Of a stretch of DNA of 27,052 nt, positions 1 through 5,942 are shown one piece after another. The notes beneath the pieces were generated by a model, which ran no database searches, had not been told where the DNA came from, and was given only the letters and a program-made list of their open reading frames with translations. The stretch's first letter is position 1. Every line of letters starts with the position of its first letter. A program made the position numbers and the translations under genes. Source of the stretch: Actinomycetes bacterium (lineage in GTDB: Bacteria > Actinomycetota > Acidimicrobiia > Acidimicrobiales > Palsa-688); NCBI GenBank assembly GCA_021827225.1, contig JAKAXG010000005.1, forward strand, positions 1-27,052. The letters run 5' to 3'.

Positions 1-254
1 TTCACCAGCACGTCCACCCCGCCCAGCGCCGCGGCCAGGCGGTCCACCGCGTCCGCCGCCGGCGGGCCGGAGGTCAGATCCATCTGCTCCACCTCGCAGC
101 GCCCTCCCGCGTCCCAGATCTCCCTGGCGGTTTCGGCGGCGCCCTGCTCGTCCGAGTGCCAGGTGATCCCCACCTGGCAGCCGGCGGCGGCCAGCGCCAC
201 CGCGGTGGCCCGACCGATTCCCGAGTCTCCTGCTGTCACGACTGCGTTGCGCAC
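1..254 (-). CDS. Short-chain dehydrogenase/reductase, N-terminal part (runs off the window)
   Basis: Partial gene; the first 84 codons are visible. The product begins with a Rossmann nucleotide-binding motif: [10 protein letters not shown] at about residues 7-16 matches the TGxxxGIG signature of classical SDR enzymes. An acidic stretch follows beta-2 (TWHSDEQGA), then a D-L-T motif near residue 60, and GGVDVLV just before the window edge, where SDRs normally continue into NNAG. These enzymes are cytoplasmic NAD(P)-dependent oxidoreductases; the substrate cannot be inferred. The start is GTG at 254. It is preceded by AAGGA with a 7-nt spacer, and an in-frame TGA upstream leaves no other start. 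The catalytic YxxxK lies outside the window. The neighbouring GTACAG repeats (369-454) lie upstream and may control it. Confidence 0.85.
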   Translation of the reverse strand, partial: MRNAVVTAGDSGIGRATAVALAAAGCQVGITWHSDEQGAAETAREIWDAGGRCEVEQMDLTSGPPAADAVDRLAAALGGVDVLV

Positions 255-368
255 CCCGGAGTCCTTCCCCGCCGCCGGGGCGGCTCACAGGGGGATGGCC
301 GCCGGACCCTGCCGGATCGCCGGCGGGGCGGGGGACTCGCCGGCGTCTGGACCGGCAACTGGCCAGGC

Positions 369-454
369 AAACCTGTACAGTTCGGTGATATCTGTACGGT
401 TTCCATGCCTCGCCGCACAAAAGCGTCCAGATTTCACGAAAAGGTACAGATTTC
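369..454. promoter_or_regulatory. GTACAG operator-like cluster upstream of the SDR gene
   Basis: An unusually AT-rich island in the 318-bp gene-free stretch 255-572. At 369-402 there is an imperfect inverted repeat, AAACCTGTACAG, 11 nt, CTGTACGGTTT, whose arms pair apart from one extra base. A further GTACAGATTTC half-site lies at 444-454, and a related CCAGATTTCACG at 428-439. The size and symmetry suit a dimeric repressor such as a TetR-type protein. The likely target is the minus-strand SDR gene starting at 254. No regulator gene is visible beside it, so the binding protein is unknown. The rest of 255-572 contains no convincing gene. Confidence 0.45.
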
Positions 455-539
455 GCCTGCCGTAAGCCGCCGCCGGTGCGCTGCCCGGTGTGGGATACCC
501 GGCCGGCACCGCCCCGCCTCCGATGGGCGTGCCGCCTCC

Positions 540-578
540 GGATGGCTCTGTCGGATGGCTCTGTCGGATGGCTCAGTC
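540..578. repeat. 13-bp tandem repeat, three copies
   Basis: Three consecutive 13-bp units: GGATGGCTCTGTC at 540-552, the same at 553-565, and GGATGGCTCAGTC at 566-578. The single change in the third copy creates the TGA stop of the small minus-strand ORF ending at 573. No function is evident; it looks like a short replication-slippage repeat. Confidence 0.85.
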
Positions 579-737
579 GGCCACCCGGCGGCCCCGCGGC
601 TCGTCGGACTCGGTGGCGAAGGCGTCCGCGGCCTCGGCGGCCGCCTCCCGGGCCTTGGTGCCCTCGTCGTTGTGGTCCCGCCGCCGCTCCTCCTTCGAGC
701 GGTCCCGGTCGTACTTGCTGCTCCACGCTTCAGGCAT
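573..737 (-). CDS. Small, highly charged hypothetical protein (54 aa)
   Basis: A 54-residue ORF starting at ATG 737 and ending at TGA 573. It is very hydrophilic: the N-terminal half is rich in Arg, Lys, Asp and Glu (KYDRDRSKEERRR), the middle is an Ala/Glu-rich likely helix (AREAAAEAADAFA), and the tail is charged. There is no Cys, no membrane segment and no signal peptide. I do not recognise the family. The composition resembles small actinobacterial cytosolic proteins of unknown role. No strong Shine-Dalgarno sequence precedes it. It lies downstream of the EAL/HDOD gene on the same strand, 86 nt away across a hairpin-rich spacer, so it may be a separate unit. It could be a chance ORF, but codon choice fits real coding better than the other frames. 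Confidence 0.5.
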   Translation of the reverse strand: MPEAWSSKYDRDRSKEERRRDHNDEGTKAREAAAEAADAFATESDEPRGRRVAD

Positions 738-770
738 GCCCGCGTGCTACCCAGCGCATGGGCCGGTGAC

Positions 771-804
771 GCCCGCCGGCGGGCCGGGCCGCGCCGGCGG
801 GCCC
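771..804 (-). terminator. Possible hairpin terminator after the EAL/HDOD gene
   Basis: A perfect 14-bp palindrome (GCCCGCCGGCGGGC, 771-784) is followed by a second copy of the CCGGCGGGCC core at about 794-804. It begins about 20 nt beyond the stop of the minus-strand EAL/HDOD gene. There is no U-tract, so this is a GC-hairpin candidate only. Confidence 0.25.
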
Positions 805-823
805 GGTGGCAGCCTTGGCGGCT

Positions 824-2074
824 CTACGCCGCCCGGTCCGCCCGCTCGAGCGTCTCCACCAGGCCCTGCGCCCAATCCAGGGCGGTCACGTAGCGCCACT
901 CGAGCGCCGGACGGTCCAGCCCCGAGCGGCTCGACCCCGCCGCGTCGCCGACCTCCCACCGCAGCACGTCGTGGAGCACCGCTCCCAACCGACCCTTTCC
1001 CTCCAGCAGCGCTTCCACCACATCCTCGGTCACGGCCAGCTTGGCGACGATGTCGGCCAGCGGGGCGCCCAGCACCAGGTCGAGGGCGGAGAGCAGACCC
1101 ACGGTGAAAGCGGCGTCCTTGTCCACCAGGCCGGCGCCCGCCGCCACCAGTTCGGCCATCCGGGCCCGGGTCATGGCGATGACCAGCTGCTCGGGGACAC
1201 CCTGGTTGGCATCGGCAACCAGCATCAGGATCAGCCACCGGTAGATCCAGTCCCTGCCCAGCAGCACCGTGGCCTCCTTGATGGAGTGAACCGGGCGCCG
1301 CAGCCCGCCGGCCGCCCCCAGGCTGGAGATGTGCAGGAGGCGGTAGCTGAGGCCGGCGTCGGCTTCGACCACCTTCTGGAGGTCCGCGGCACTGGTGCCC
1401 GGGTCGTTCACCGCCTCGATCATCTGCAGAACAGTCAGGCGGCTGGGGGTGAGCGCTTCGGTCATCACCACCGCCGGGCGCGACAGCAGGTAGCCCTGGA
1501 ACAGGTCGAAGCCGGCCAGTCGGGCCGTGCCCAGGGCATCGAGGTGATCCACCCCGGTGGCGACACTGAGCAGGCCCAGCTCGGACGCCCTCTGAGCGTG
1601 GTAGCGGAGACGGTTCGCCGGCGTCCCGCCGACGTCCAGCTTGGTGTACGACGCCACCTCGAGCAGGGGAGGGGTGGCTCCCTCGGCGCCGCCAGCTTCG
1701 TCCGTGACCGCCAGTCGGAATCCCATCTCCACCAGGGCGCGGCAGGAATCGGCGACCGCCGGCTCGAAGCCGTCCCCGGCCGCCACCTCCACCACCGTCG
1801 CGTCGGGCGTCAGCAGCGCTCGGAGGATCTCCGGGTGGCGCAGCAGGGCGGCCGTCGGCCTGACGAACGCCAACTTCGAGCCGAACAGCGCACCCAGCGG
1901 CGGCGATCCGCCATCGGTGCCCGGGTAGTCGGCCAGTACCTCCGGCGTCAGGGTGCCGGAGTCGCCGGGGGCGAGGGCCAGGGCGTAGCCGGAGACCCCG
2001 AGGTCCGAGCTGAACACCGGCCTGCGGCCCACGACCACATGGTTTCTCGTCGTCCGCCGCACGTCCGCAGTCAT
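824..2074 (-). CDS. Degenerate EAL domain plus HDOD domain signalling protein
   Basis: A 416-aa protein with the two-domain layout of YuxH-type EAL-HDOD regulators. The EAL-like part spans about residues 15-200: it opens RRPVFSSDLGVSGYALAL and closes with GFDLFQGYLLSRP (189-200), the usual end of an EAL fold. The HDOD part begins near residue 212 and includes a predicted helix-rich core (LQKVVEADAGLSYRLLHI). The Glu-Ala-Leu catalytic motif is absent (GYALALAP instead), and the Asp-Asp loop reads TDEAGG, so c-di-GMP hydrolysis is unlikely. Known relatives act as c-di-GMP-linked or stress-signalling scaffolds, and that role is inferred here. The start is ATG 2074 with GAGAGGTGG just upstream. 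It is transcribed in the same direction as the P450 gene, 220 nt away, so probably from its own promoter. Confidence 0.85.
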   Translation of the reverse strand: MTADVRRTTRNHVVVGRRPVFSSDLGVSGYALALAPGDSGTLTPEVLADYPGTDGGSPPLGALFGSKLAFVRPTAALLRHPEILRALLTPDATVVEVAAGDGFEPAVADSCRALVEMGFRLAVTDEAGGAEGATPPLLEVASYTKLDVGGTPANRLRYHAQRASELGLLSVATGVDHLDALGTARLAGFDLFQGYLLSRPAVVMTEALTPSRLTVLQMIEAVNDPGTSAADLQKVVEADAGLSYRLLHISSLGAAGGLRRPVHSIKEATVLLGRDWIYRWLILMLVADANQGVPEQLVIAMTRARMAELVAAGAGLVDKDAAFTVGLLSALDLVLGAPLADIVAKLAVTEDVVEALLEGKGRLGAVLHDVLRWEVGDAAGSSRSGLDRPALEWRYVTALDWAQGLVETLERADRAA

Positions 2075-2247
2075 CTACCACCTCTCCCGGCTGCTGCATC
2101 CGGGTGTCCCGTGGCGCCGGTCACCCATGGCAGTTCTCGGATGGGAGGCGGTACGGCCTGAGGCCCGGCCCGGGCATTTTCTGCGTTGCCCGCCGACCTG
2201 CGCCCGGGCCGGGCCGGCGACCCGGGCCCCAGGTGGCGGTCACCCCG

Positions 2248-2263
2248 GCCCGGCCGGCCGGGC
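2248..2263. terminator. 16-bp perfect palindrome between P450 and EAL/HDOD genes
   Basis: GCCCGGCC/GGCCGGGC is perfectly self-complementary and lies about 32 nt beyond the P450 stop codon. Further GC-rich complementary blocks follow (2160-2230). It could help end P450 transcription, but there is no U-tract. The rest of the 220-nt gap should contain the EAL/HDOD promoter, which I could not pinpoint. Confidence 0.25.
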
Positions 2264-2294
2264 GGGCCAGGCGCAGGCGCCGGTCAGTCCCCGG

Positions 2295-3551
2295 TCAGGC
2301 GAACCGGTAGCTCACCGGCAGATGCTTGACGCCGGACACGAACGCCGATTGGGACCACTCCGCCGGACCGGCCGGCTCGATGACCTTCAGCTCCCGGGCC
2401 AGGCGGGACAGCATGGTGCGCACCTCCCGGCGGGCGAACTGCGAACCCAGGCAGAAGTGGGCTCCTCCGCCGAACGACACGAGCCGGTCGGCGTCGGGCC
2501 TGCGCACGTTGAAGGTGGAGGCGTCCTCGAAGGCCTGCTCGTCGCGGTTGGCGCTCGGGTAGGACAGCAGGACCCGGCCGCCGGCGGGGATGGAAACCCC
2601 GCCGATCTCGGTGTCCTCCGCGGCGTAGCGCAGGAAGTGGCGGACCGGTGAGGTCCACCTGATGCACTCCTCGGCGGCGTTGACCGCCAGGTCGGGGTCG
2701 TCGCGGAGCGCCCACAGCTGGTCGGGATCGTGGAGCAGAGCCTCCATTCCGCCGGCCAGCGCGAACGACGTGGTGTCATGGCCGGCGGTGGCCACGATGA
2801 TGTAGTACCAGAGGCGCTCGGCGTCGCCCATCGGGCAGCCGCCCGGCTGGCCGTTGGCGATGAGCGAGGCCAGATCGTCAACCGGGCCCCGGCGACGGTC
2901 CTCGGTGAGCTCGTTGAAGTAGCCGATGAAGCGCATCACCGACTCGATCAGGCGCGCTTCGGGGTCGGCGGCATCGCCCAGGAACTCCGGGTCGGCGGCA
3001 CCGAAGAGACCCTGGGTGAGCTCCAGCATCAGGGGCTCGTCGTCCTCGGGCACCCCGTATATGTCCATGATCACCCGCAGGGTGAACGGCTGGGCGATGT
3101 CCCGGGCGAAGTCGCACTCGCCGCCCAGGTCCCGCATGCGCTGGACGAACAGGTCGGCCAGGGCATCGATGCGGGGCTGGCGGTGCCGCACCGCCGCCGG
3201 CTTGAACCAGTCGTTGGTCACCTTGCGGTGGTCGCGGTGCTTCACTCCGTCCATGTGGATCAGGGTCTGCGGCTCGGGGATCCCGGAGGCCAGCATGCGC
3301 TCGAAGTCGGCGTCCGGGCCGAGCACCGACCGGGTCGTGTTGAGCCACTTGGTGTTGTTCCGACTCACCGCCAGCACATCGGCGTAGCGGGTCAGGACCC
3401 AGAACCTGGTGAACCCGTCGAGTTCCACCGGTAGCACCGGCGCCTCTCGGCGGATGTCCGCCACGTTGGCGTGCCAGGCGTCCATGTCCGCCCAGAGGTG
3501 GGGCAGTGCGAACCATTCCCCGGGCGCCACTCTTTCCGCCACGTCGGTCAT
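2295..3551 (-). CDS. Cytochrome P450
   Basis: A 418-aa soluble bacterial P450 mono-oxygenase without a membrane anchor. The I-helix oxygen-activation motif is AGHDTT (256-261). The K-helix ExxR is E295-R298. The heme-binding loop is FGGGAHFCLG with the proximal cysteine at C367. Length and motifs match actinobacterial class I P450s of the CYP124/125/142-like group, many of which hydroxylate sterols, lipids or terpenoids; the substrate here is unknown. No ferredoxin or ferredoxin reductase gene lies beside it, so the electron donor must come from elsewhere. The start is ATG 3551, behind GGGAGGGACGAA; longer in-frame extension would run through the promoter. It is divergent from a TetR gene and shares the operator at 3592-3639, which suggests ligand-relieved repression. 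Confidence 0.95.
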   Translation of the reverse strand: MTDVAERVAPGEWFALPHLWADMDAWHANVADIRREAPVLPVELDGFTRFWVLTRYADVLAVSRNNTKWLNTTRSVLGPDADFERMLASGIPEPQTLIHMDGVKHRDHRKVTNDWFKPAAVRHRQPRIDALADLFVQRMRDLGGECDFARDIAQPFTLRVIMDIYGVPEDDEPLMLELTQGLFGAADPEFLGDAADPEARLIESVMRFIGYFNELTEDRRRGPVDDLASLIANGQPGGCPMGDAERLWYYIIVATAGHDTTSFALAGGMEALLHDPDQLWALRDDPDLAVNAAEECIRWTSPVRHFLRYAAEDTEIGGVSIPAGGRVLLSYPSANRDEQAFEDASTFNVRRPDADRLVSFGGGAHFCLGSQFARREVRTMLSRLARELKVIEPAGPAEWSQSAFVSGVKHLPVSYRFA

Positions 3552-3591
3552 TTCGTCCCTCCCGTCGGTGTTGTCCGGCGATCTCACTTTG

Positions 3592-3639
3592 ACCATACCA
3601 TGCGGTATGGTACGGAGAGGACAGCGGGGTATGGTACGG
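3592..3639. promoter_or_regulatory. Shared P450/TetR operator and overlapping -10 elements
   Basis: A palindrome with perfect 8-bp arms, ACCATACC-ATGC-GGTATGGT, lies at 3592-3611. A 12-bp direct repeat GGTATGGTACGG occurs at 3604-3615 and again at 3628-3639, giving an extra half-site next to the tetR start. On the minus strand the left arm supplies TATGGT (3597-3592), a plausible -10 for P450 with a leader of about 34 nt. On the plus strand TATGGT at 3630-3635 lies 6 nt before the tetR ATG. An alternative plus promoter is TTGACC at 3589-3594 with TACGGA at 3611-3616. Binding here would block both genes, as expected for an autoregulated TetR family repressor. Confidence 0.7.
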
Positions 3640-3641
3640 CC

Positions 3642-4217
3642 ATGGCGGCTACGTTCACCCCCGACGACTATTTCGAGGCCGGGCTCGAACTGCTGGCCGA
3701 GTCGGGCCCCCAGGCGGTGACCGTCGCCTCCCTGTGCGACCGGTTGCGGGTCACCAAGGGGTCCTTCTACCACCACTTCTCCGGGACCCCGGACTTCCTG
3801 GAGCGGCTTTTCCGCCACTGGGAGGCCCAGGAGGCCGAGCGGGTGGCCGAGGCCCGCGTCCGCGCCGGGCGGAACCGGCCCACCGAGATCGCCAAGCTGG
3901 CGGCCACCTGGGGGGTGCGACACGAGGCGGAGACCGCCATCCGGGCGGCCGCCCGCACCGATCCCCGGGCGGCCGAGGCACTGCAGCGGGTGGACGACCT
4001 GCGCGAGCAGCAGCTGTCACAGCTGTTCGTCGTCATGGGTATCGACGCCCGCCGGGCCCGGGTCCTGGCCAACGTCGGCATGGCCATCCTCATCGGCACC
4101 CAGCAGCGCGAGCACCCGGTCGACCGCCGGCGGCTGGAGCAGATGCTCGACGAGTACCAGCAATGGGTGGAGCAGGCGGCGGCGGTCGCCGTGCCGGCCC
4201 GGCGGGAGGACCGCTAG
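3642..4217 (+). CDS. TetR/AcrR family transcriptional regulator
   Basis: A 191-aa DNA-binding repressor. The N-terminal helix-turn-helix is at about residues 26-47, with the characteristic VASLCDRLRVTKGSFYHHF ending. The remainder is helical and variable, as expected for the ligand-binding and dimerisation domain. The start ATG 3642 was chosen because the HTH then sits at the usual distance from the N-terminus and the operator lies immediately upstream; there is no clear Shine-Dalgarno site, consistent with leaderless translation. It is divergent from the P450 gene, with a 90-nt gap containing the palindrome. The simplest inference is that it represses itself and the P450, and is released by the P450 substrate or a related compound. 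Confidence 0.92.
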   Translation: MAATFTPDDYFEAGLELLAESGPQAVTVASLCDRLRVTKGSFYHHFSGTPDFLERLFRHWEAQEAERVAEARVRAGRNRPTEIAKLAATWGVRHEAETAIRAAARTDPRAAEALQRVDDLREQQLSQLFVVMGIDARRARVLANVGMAILIGTQQREHPVDRRRLEQMLDEYQQWVEQAAAVAVPARREDR

Positions 4218-4244
4218 CCAGAGGCGGGTCGGGGCGGGGGGACA

Positions 4245-4283
4245 CAGCCGTTACGCCGCCGGCGCAGCCGTTACGCCGCCGGC
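4245..4283. repeat. 20-bp direct duplication at the phzF-like stop codon
   Basis: CAGCCGTTACGCCGCCGGC occurs at 4245-4263 and again at 4265-4283, a 20-bp period. On the minus strand each copy carries the same TAA (4273-4271 and 4253-4251), so the end of the PhzF-like gene with its stop codon has been tandemly duplicated. It lies between convergent genes, where no obvious terminator is seen. Confidence 0.85.
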
Positions 4284-5062
4284 TCCCCGGCCAGGAGACG
4301 AACCTCCGACACGGTGACCGCCGTTCCGCTGAGCATGACCCGCTCCCCGAGGAGCCTCATGCCGACCGTGCCGCCGCGGGCCGACGCCTGGTAGCCGGAA
4401 AGCTCGGTGCGCCCGGTGCGCTTTGACCAGTAGCAGGCCAGCGTGCAGTGAGCCGATCCGGTGACGGGGTCCTCCGGCACGCCCACCGCCGGGCAGAACA
4501 CCCGGCTCACGCAGTCGGTCCCGGACCGGTCGCCGGCGGCGGTGACGATCAGGCCCCGGCAGTCCACAGAGGCGATGGCTTCCAGATCCGGGACGAAGTC
4601 GCGGACCGCTCCGGCGTCGGCCAGCTCGACCAGGAGATCGAACCGGCCCCGTGCCCACCCGGTGCCCGCCACCGCGGCCAGCGCCGGTGGGGGATCGGCC
4701 GGCCGGGGCGGATCGGCGGGGAAGTCCATCTCGATGACCCCGTCGCTGCGCCGGTTGCAGGTCAGGATCCCGCTGCGGGTGTGGAAGCGGCCGCCTCCGA
4801 CGACAGCCGCCGAGGCCAGGGTGGCGTGACCGCAGAGGTCGACCTCGGCGGTGGGCGTGAACCACCGAAGGTCGTAGCCGCCGTCGGCCCGGGGCCGGAC
4901 GAAGGCGGTCTCGGACAGGTTCATCTCGAGGGCGACGGCCTGCATCCAGGACTCGGCCGGCCACGGCCGGTCGGGTCCAGGGCCGAGCACGGCGACGGCC
5001 GCCGGGTTGCCGGCGAACGGCCGGTCGGTGAACGCGTCGACGACCTGGAGCAGCAGGCTCAT
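4271..5062 (-). CDS. PhzF family epimerase/isomerase-like protein
   Basis: A 263-aa protein of the PhzF / diaminopimelate-epimerase fold. It opens with QVVDAFTDRPFAGNPAAV, the family N-terminal signature. E51 in NLSETAFV corresponds to the catalytic glutamate of PhzF. DLCGHATLAS (about 75-84) and GVPEDPVTGSAHC near residue 210 are the other conserved loops. Characterised members isomerise trans-2,3-dihydro-3-hydroxyanthranilate in phenazine synthesis, but no other phenazine genes are present, so its substrate is unknown. The start ATG 5062 overlaps the stop of the upstream hydrolase by ATGA, indicating translational coupling in a two-gene operon. Confidence 0.92.
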   Translation of the reverse strand: MSLLLQVVDAFTDRPFAGNPAAVAVLGPGPDRPWPAESWMQAVALEMNLSETAFVRPRADGGYDLRWFTPTAEVDLCGHATLASAAVVGGGRFHTRSGILTCNRRSDGVIEMDFPADPPRPADPPPALAAVAGTGWARGRFDLLVELADAGAVRDFVPDLEAIASVDCRGLIVTAAGDRSGTDCVSRVFCPAVGVPEDPVTGSAHCTLACYWSKRTGRTELSGYQASARGGTVGMRLLGERVMLSGTAVTVSEVRLLAGEPAA

Positions 5063-5847
5063 CCCGGCAGTCTGGCGCACATCCAGTCGACCGTCGTGCG
5101 GATAACCCGGTCCTTCTCCGGCTCGTTGAAGATCTCGTGCCACAGCCCGGGCCACAGGACGGCGGTGAGGTCATCGCTGGAGACCCCGGCGACCAGGTCG
5201 CGCAGCGCCTGGGGGTTGACCAGCAGATCGCCGCTGCCGTGCATGGCCAGGACCGGGAGGCTGAGCTCACCGAAGCGGGCCCGCACCTCCTCCACCTGCC
5301 CAGCTGCCTGGAGGAAGCCCCGGGGAGGTGGCCCCAGGTAGACGTCGGGGTCCTCCTTGTAGGCCCGCACGACGGCCGGGTCGCGGGAGATGGCGTCGGC
5401 CAGGCCCAGGTCGGGGATCTCCTCGGCGTCGGCCAGGGCCACCACCCCCGGATCGACGTGGAGCAGAGCCCCCGACAGGACCAGCCCGGCCAGGCGGTCC
5501 TGGTGCTCCTCGGCGTAGGCGGCGGCGATGAGGCCTCCCATCGAGTGGCCGAGCAGGAACAGCGGCGCCCCGGACGTCTGGTCGCGCACCAGGTCGACGA
5601 AGAGATCGAGGTCCGCCACCGCGCTCCACACCGACTCGATGTTCGCCCGCTCGCCCTCGGACCCGCCGTGGCCGCGGTGGTCGGGGGCCCAGACGGACAA
5701 CGACGCCTCGTTCAGCGCGCCGGCCACGTGGCTGTACCGGCCTCCGTGCTCGGCGAAGCCGTGGGCCAGCACCACGTGGCCCCGGGCCCCGTCGACCGGC
5801 CACGACCGGTAGGCCAGCCGGCCATCGGCGAAACGACCTGTTTCCAT
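5059..5847 (-). CDS. Alpha/beta hydrolase, monoacylglycerol lipase-like
   Basis: A 262-aa cytoplasmic serine hydrolase of the Hydrolase_4 / monoacylglycerol lipase group. The oxyanion-hole region is AHGFAEHGGRY (28-38). The nucleophile elbow is GHSMG with S102. The acid is D207 in HGSGDLLV, and the histidine is H237 in GLWHEIFNE. This is a full-length family member, expected to cleave monoacylglycerols or similar esters. The start ATG 5847 has GGAGGTG 7 nt upstream; the open frame continues far upstream but lacks similarity and runs antisense to the permease. It is coupled to the PhzF-like gene through a 4-nt overlap. It is divergent from the permease gene, with about 94 nt between starts. 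Confidence 0.93.
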   Translation of the reverse strand: METGRFADGRLAYRSWPVDGARGHVVLAHGFAEHGGRYSHVAGALNEASLSVWAPDHRGHGGSEGERANIESVWSAVADLDLFVDLVRDQTSGAPLFLLGHSMGGLIAAAYAEEHQDRLAGLVLSGALLHVDPGVVALADAEEIPDLGLADAISRDPAVVRAYKEDPDVYLGPPPRGFLQAAGQVEEVRARFGELSLPVLAMHGSGDLLVNPQALRDLVAGVSSDDLTAVLWPGLWHEIFNEPEKDRVIRTTVDWMCARLPG

Positions 5848-5927
5848 CCGGGCACCTCCAGGTGGTCCGCCCTCCCGCGGCGCGGTCGGGCAAGGGTGTG
5901 GATCCCGGAGGCTAGCCACAGCGCGGT

Positions 5928-5942
5928 TAGGTTCTCCGTCCG
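5928..5942 (+). promoter_or_regulatory. Putative leaderless promoter of the ArsB-like permease
   Basis: TAGGTT (5928-5933) fits a -10 hexamer and lies 8 nt before the GTG start at 5942. No Shine-Dalgarno sequence is visible. This matches the spacing seen at tetR, cobO, adk and thrS. Confidence 0.45.

Noticed and set aside
540..578. CRISPR-like repeat
   Set aside because: Units are 13 bp and directly abutting with no spacers; it is a simple tandem repeat.
747..2099. Long open frames antisense or frame-shifted to the EAL/HDOD gene (450 aa minus, 451 aa plus)
   Set aside because: Low-complexity Gly/Arg/Pro translations without family motifs; they are shadows caused by high GC content.
2075..2294. 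Possible c-di-GMP riboswitch upstream of the EAL/HDOD gene
   Set aside because: ACGCAGAAAATGCCC and GGCC-rich segments resemble fragments of the GEMM consensus, but the conserved GCAAAG core and the second stem are absent.
3552..3923. Upstream extension of the P450 frame by 124 residues
   Set aside because: It crosses the operator and runs antisense to the TetR gene; ATG 3551 has GGGAGGG upstream and gives the normal P450 length.
4271..5062. Phenazine biosynthesis cluster based on the PhzF-like gene
   Set aside because: No other phz genes are nearby; PhzF-fold proteins are widespread and mostly unrelated to phenazines.
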